From assembly GCA_016785225.1 (NCBI GenBank), contig JAFBJZ010000617.1, positions 612,091-676,090 of the forward strand: a stretch of DNA of 64,000 nt, read 5' to 3'. This DNA is from Psettodes erumei. Taxonomy: Eukaryota > Chordata > Actinopteri > Pleuronectiformes > Psettodidae. Within the stretch, counting starts at the first letter, position 1. The number at the start of each line of letters is the position of its first letter. Below are positions 61,184 to 64,000 of this stretch, piece after piece. The notes beneath the pieces are model-generated. The model was not told the DNA's origin and searched no databases. It saw only the letters and a program-made list of their open reading frames with translations. A program made the translations under genes and the position numbers.

Positions 61184-64000
61184 GTGATGTGCTGTAATCC
61201 AGACTAGAATGCATTCAACACAATGCAGATTAGCGCTGCTGCAGACTGGAAGCGTTCAGCATTCCGTGTAATCCAGAAGTCGTGTTGGAATCCGTTCAAC
61301 CTATGCAGACAGTTTTCCAGACGCTGCAGACGGGACCCGCGGCTGCATTTCTTCAGATCCAGAAGATGAATCCTGATCTTGACGTATTTCAGGTCTGCAG
61401 GCTGCGCAGTGAAAGCAGCTGAAATCCACTGGTGCGCTTCACTTCACTTGTACTGAGTCACATGAATGAAATGGCAGGTGGCCTGTAGCATTCCACAGAA
61501 GACCCGCCATGAAATTCCTCAGCCCAGTTGGTGCTGACTCAGCATTTACCGCAGTCTGCTGTATCTGCAGGTCGTTTCAGTGTCGGGGTAGTTTGGCTGC
61601 AGCTTTTAGTCGCGTCTTACGACTGCAGGCTCCAACAACACTTTCCAAACCGCCTAACTGTCGCTTGGCTGTGTATACCAGTTTCTTCTTCCTGCTTTCC
61701 TTTGCACAGTGACCCTGGTCGGCCAGCTATTTATCGCGTCGGCAGAAATGCAGCGGTCCACTCACGGTCCACCCTGCACTTTAAAAGACTTCGCGCAGCT
61801 GTAGCTTATGTTGTTTAACACCTCGTCTGCTTAAACGTTCTCTGCAGTAACTGTAACTGCTTGTCCATTACTGACACGCTCCCTGTCAAACACACGAACG
61901 TGCCATTTATGTTGTCACGCCTTGAAGCGCTCGCATCGCTCCTACAGACGTGACTGAGAGTCGATTCGTTGGTGTTAATAAGTCTGTCGCAGGGTTTCTG
62001 AGATGGAGGCTCAGAGTAAGCTGAGCAGCGGTGACACGTGTGGACATTGCACAAAAGTCATGAACGTTGATGGGAAAGTACATGCGGCGTGTCACTGCGC
62101 GTTTGTGTGTTCGTGTGTATTAATAGCGCTAACCTTTGTGCTGTATCTGGGCTGAGACTCAGCTGTTGCGGCTGTTTCTGTCAATCAATGACAGCGACAC
62201 ACACACAGTGGACACATTTGCACATTTGCCTTCCTTTGCCCTTCTTCTCTTTTTTTGATGCCACTCAATTTGATGTAGTTACTTTAACTGACCACACACT
62301 CACCTTGAATCTGCAAAGTTCCCCCCTGAAAACAAATGTAATGTTAATGGTTTTGATGAATGACGTCTCCATTGAGCGCTGATTTTTATTTCCTCTTTCA
62401 GATGGTTTGACGCGACCTGTACTGAAGCACTTTGACTCAGTTTGCACAGAGTTTGTAGTAAATTAGTCCCACTTACAGAACTGTAGTAAATATCTTGGTG
62501 AAACTACCACCAGCAGCAGGCTAAGTTAGCTTAGCATTAAGGCCATGCCGATGATAATAAATCCATATTGCAAGGCCAAGTGAAACATTAAGCCTATTAC
62601 AACACGAATGCTGGCTTTCATAGGAATGCCTGCATACATTTTGGCACATTTTACTGTAGAAATGACCAAAGCTGGGCATCTATCTTTGCTGGATTTAAAC
62701 CCAAAACATCATCTGCATCAATTTGAAAAAGGAGACCTGGTGGGGAAAAAATTAGCTGCTGTGCTCGTGATGTGTTGATGTGCCTTTAATTACATTTTCT
62801 TGCTCTTTATCATCAACTACGCTGCTGATGAAAAAGTCATGCCAAATATATCCATTGTGTACTTTTGATGTAACAAACATACAGTTTTTGTTAAGTAACA
62901 GGAAATATTCAAATCTGAAAGGCCTTGAGTTTGTACCATTTGCTTGCAGCAAACAATAAAAGCTATGGGAAGTGACTTGTGAATCTTTTTGCTCGGATCT
63001 TGGCTCTCAGGCTGCCAAACGAAGAACGTAGAAAGGTGTATCAGACTCTGAAGGAAAGTGAAAAAGCAAATTTGTTGATGAGTGGAAATTATTGTGGTGA
63101 TACATTCTTTATCCTACATCCTAAATTTACAATTTTAAGTCCTTCACTTAGTTTTTTTTTTAAATTCACAATTTAAATTATTTGCAAAGGGTTATCATTG
63201 TCACTAAGCAGATATAGATCATTAAATAAATATGCGTTAAAAAAATCTTGTGACAACTGTAATATGTCTTCCTTTATGTCAAAAAACTTCTGTCTTTTTC
63301 TGTGTTCTGAATTGTCCATCTCCTGACTTGAACTCCTGCTTGCCTGTCCATAAATAAAGGCTGACCTGGATTCAAAGTGTTAAATTTCTCCTCTCTATCC
63401 CTCTTTCAAACTGGAAACAGAAAGACTGAACACACCAGCAATGGTGACATCTGTTAAGACAGCATTTGATCAACTAATCAATAAATGCAATACATCACTA
63501 ATGACAAATATACTGTATATGTCAGTGTGGTGCAGGTGTACAAAAGGGAGGACACACTTCCCCACATTTCAGAAAGGAAGGATGAAAGCAATGTATCTAC
63601 ATGTTTGAGGAAATGAAGTTTAAACTTTTAAATTGTGTTGCACATATATGATTAACTTTCAAGTTTAAAACTTATTTAAATATTCTAATGGTTTATGTAC
63701 ATATATATCTATAATATAGGTAGAATGAGAGAGAGAGAAAAAAATGTTAAAACTCTTTGAAGCATCAAAGAACATACACCTTTATACACCTTCCATAGCA
63801 TAACAGGTTTTCAAAATGTAAAACAAAGCCAAAAATGGTCATAGTATAGAATGTCATGAAAATGTGGAAAAAGACGCCACACTATACTCGAAAAAAGGCA
63901 TAAAATATCAACAACAAAAAAAACTAAGAATGCATCAGAACATCAGGGATTACTGTTTTATAGACCCTCCATAGCATAATAGGTGTCAAAACTGCAAAAA
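61184..64000. other. No recognised gene
   Basis: A GCTAA-rich repeat fragment lies near 62505-62560. AATAAA signals at 62955-62960 and 63353-63358 on the plus strand hint at a 3' end, and an open frame at 62979-63176 has a lysine/glutamate-rich start, but I cannot tie either to a gene. The sequence turns strongly AT-rich after about 63100. Confidence 0.5.
63750..64000. repeat. Start of a diverged tandem repeat, period about 176 bases
   Basis: TTTATACACCTTCCATAGCA at 63781 recurs as TTTATAGACCCTCCATAGCA at 63957, with similar flanks (GCATCA(A)GAACAT before and AGGT(G)TCAAAA after). Only two partial units are visible before the window ends. Confidence 0.6.

Overview
The window looks like nuclear DNA of a teleost fish, probably a compact-genome lineage. 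It holds eight vertebrate protein-coding genes split by many short GT-AG introns, dense (CA)n/(GT)n microsatellites and an intron-containing tRNA-Tyr array. Protein and exon comparisons were made against human relatives recalled from memory. No alignment, database search or transcript evidence was available.

Layout, left to right: dusp12 (+, 5' end outside the window) ends at 1865. Seven tRNA-Tyr(GUA) genes and one half-deleted copy lie on the minus strand at 2321-4012, made by tandem duplication of a multi-tRNA block. A possible orphan promoter and noncoding exon lies near 4.2-4.4 kb, followed by about 6.5 kb with no recognised gene. olfml2b (-, 11975-16694) is head-to-head with a Niban-family gene, best called niban1 (+, 17678-25159). 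niban1 converges on kifap3 (-, 26270-32137), and pdc (-, 33172-34525) lies upstream of kifap3. An ERG potassium channel gene, kcnh2-like (+, 36665 to about 52500 or 52785), includes a conserved alternative first exon (the 1b exon). trnau1ap (+, 54010-58784) converges on a FITM1-like gene (-, 59750 to about 61069). The last 2.8 kb have no recognised gene and end in a diverged tandem repeat.

The genes do not form one pathway. They act in ribosome maturation (dusp12), extracellular matrix (olfml2b), stress signalling (niban1), kinesin-2 transport (kifap3), photoreceptor G-protein regulation (pdc), cardiac and neuronal K+ current (kcnh2), selenocysteine insertion (trnau1ap) and ER lipid handling (fitm1-like). 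The human counterparts of dusp12, olfml2b, niban1, kifap3 and pdc all lie on chromosome 1q, so the left half keeps an ancient linkage group.

Most worth a second look: the kcnh2 1b exon whose splice donor is the first GT of a (GT)n microsatellite; five introns in the kcnh2 channel core that the human gene lacks, at points where the flanking exon sums still match human exon sizes; apparent single-base frameshifts in two kcnh2 exons and an indel in fitm1-like, two of the three in C homopolymers; a fitm1-like protein lacking both conserved histidines; and the duplicated tRNA-Tyr array. I found no wholly unknown system.
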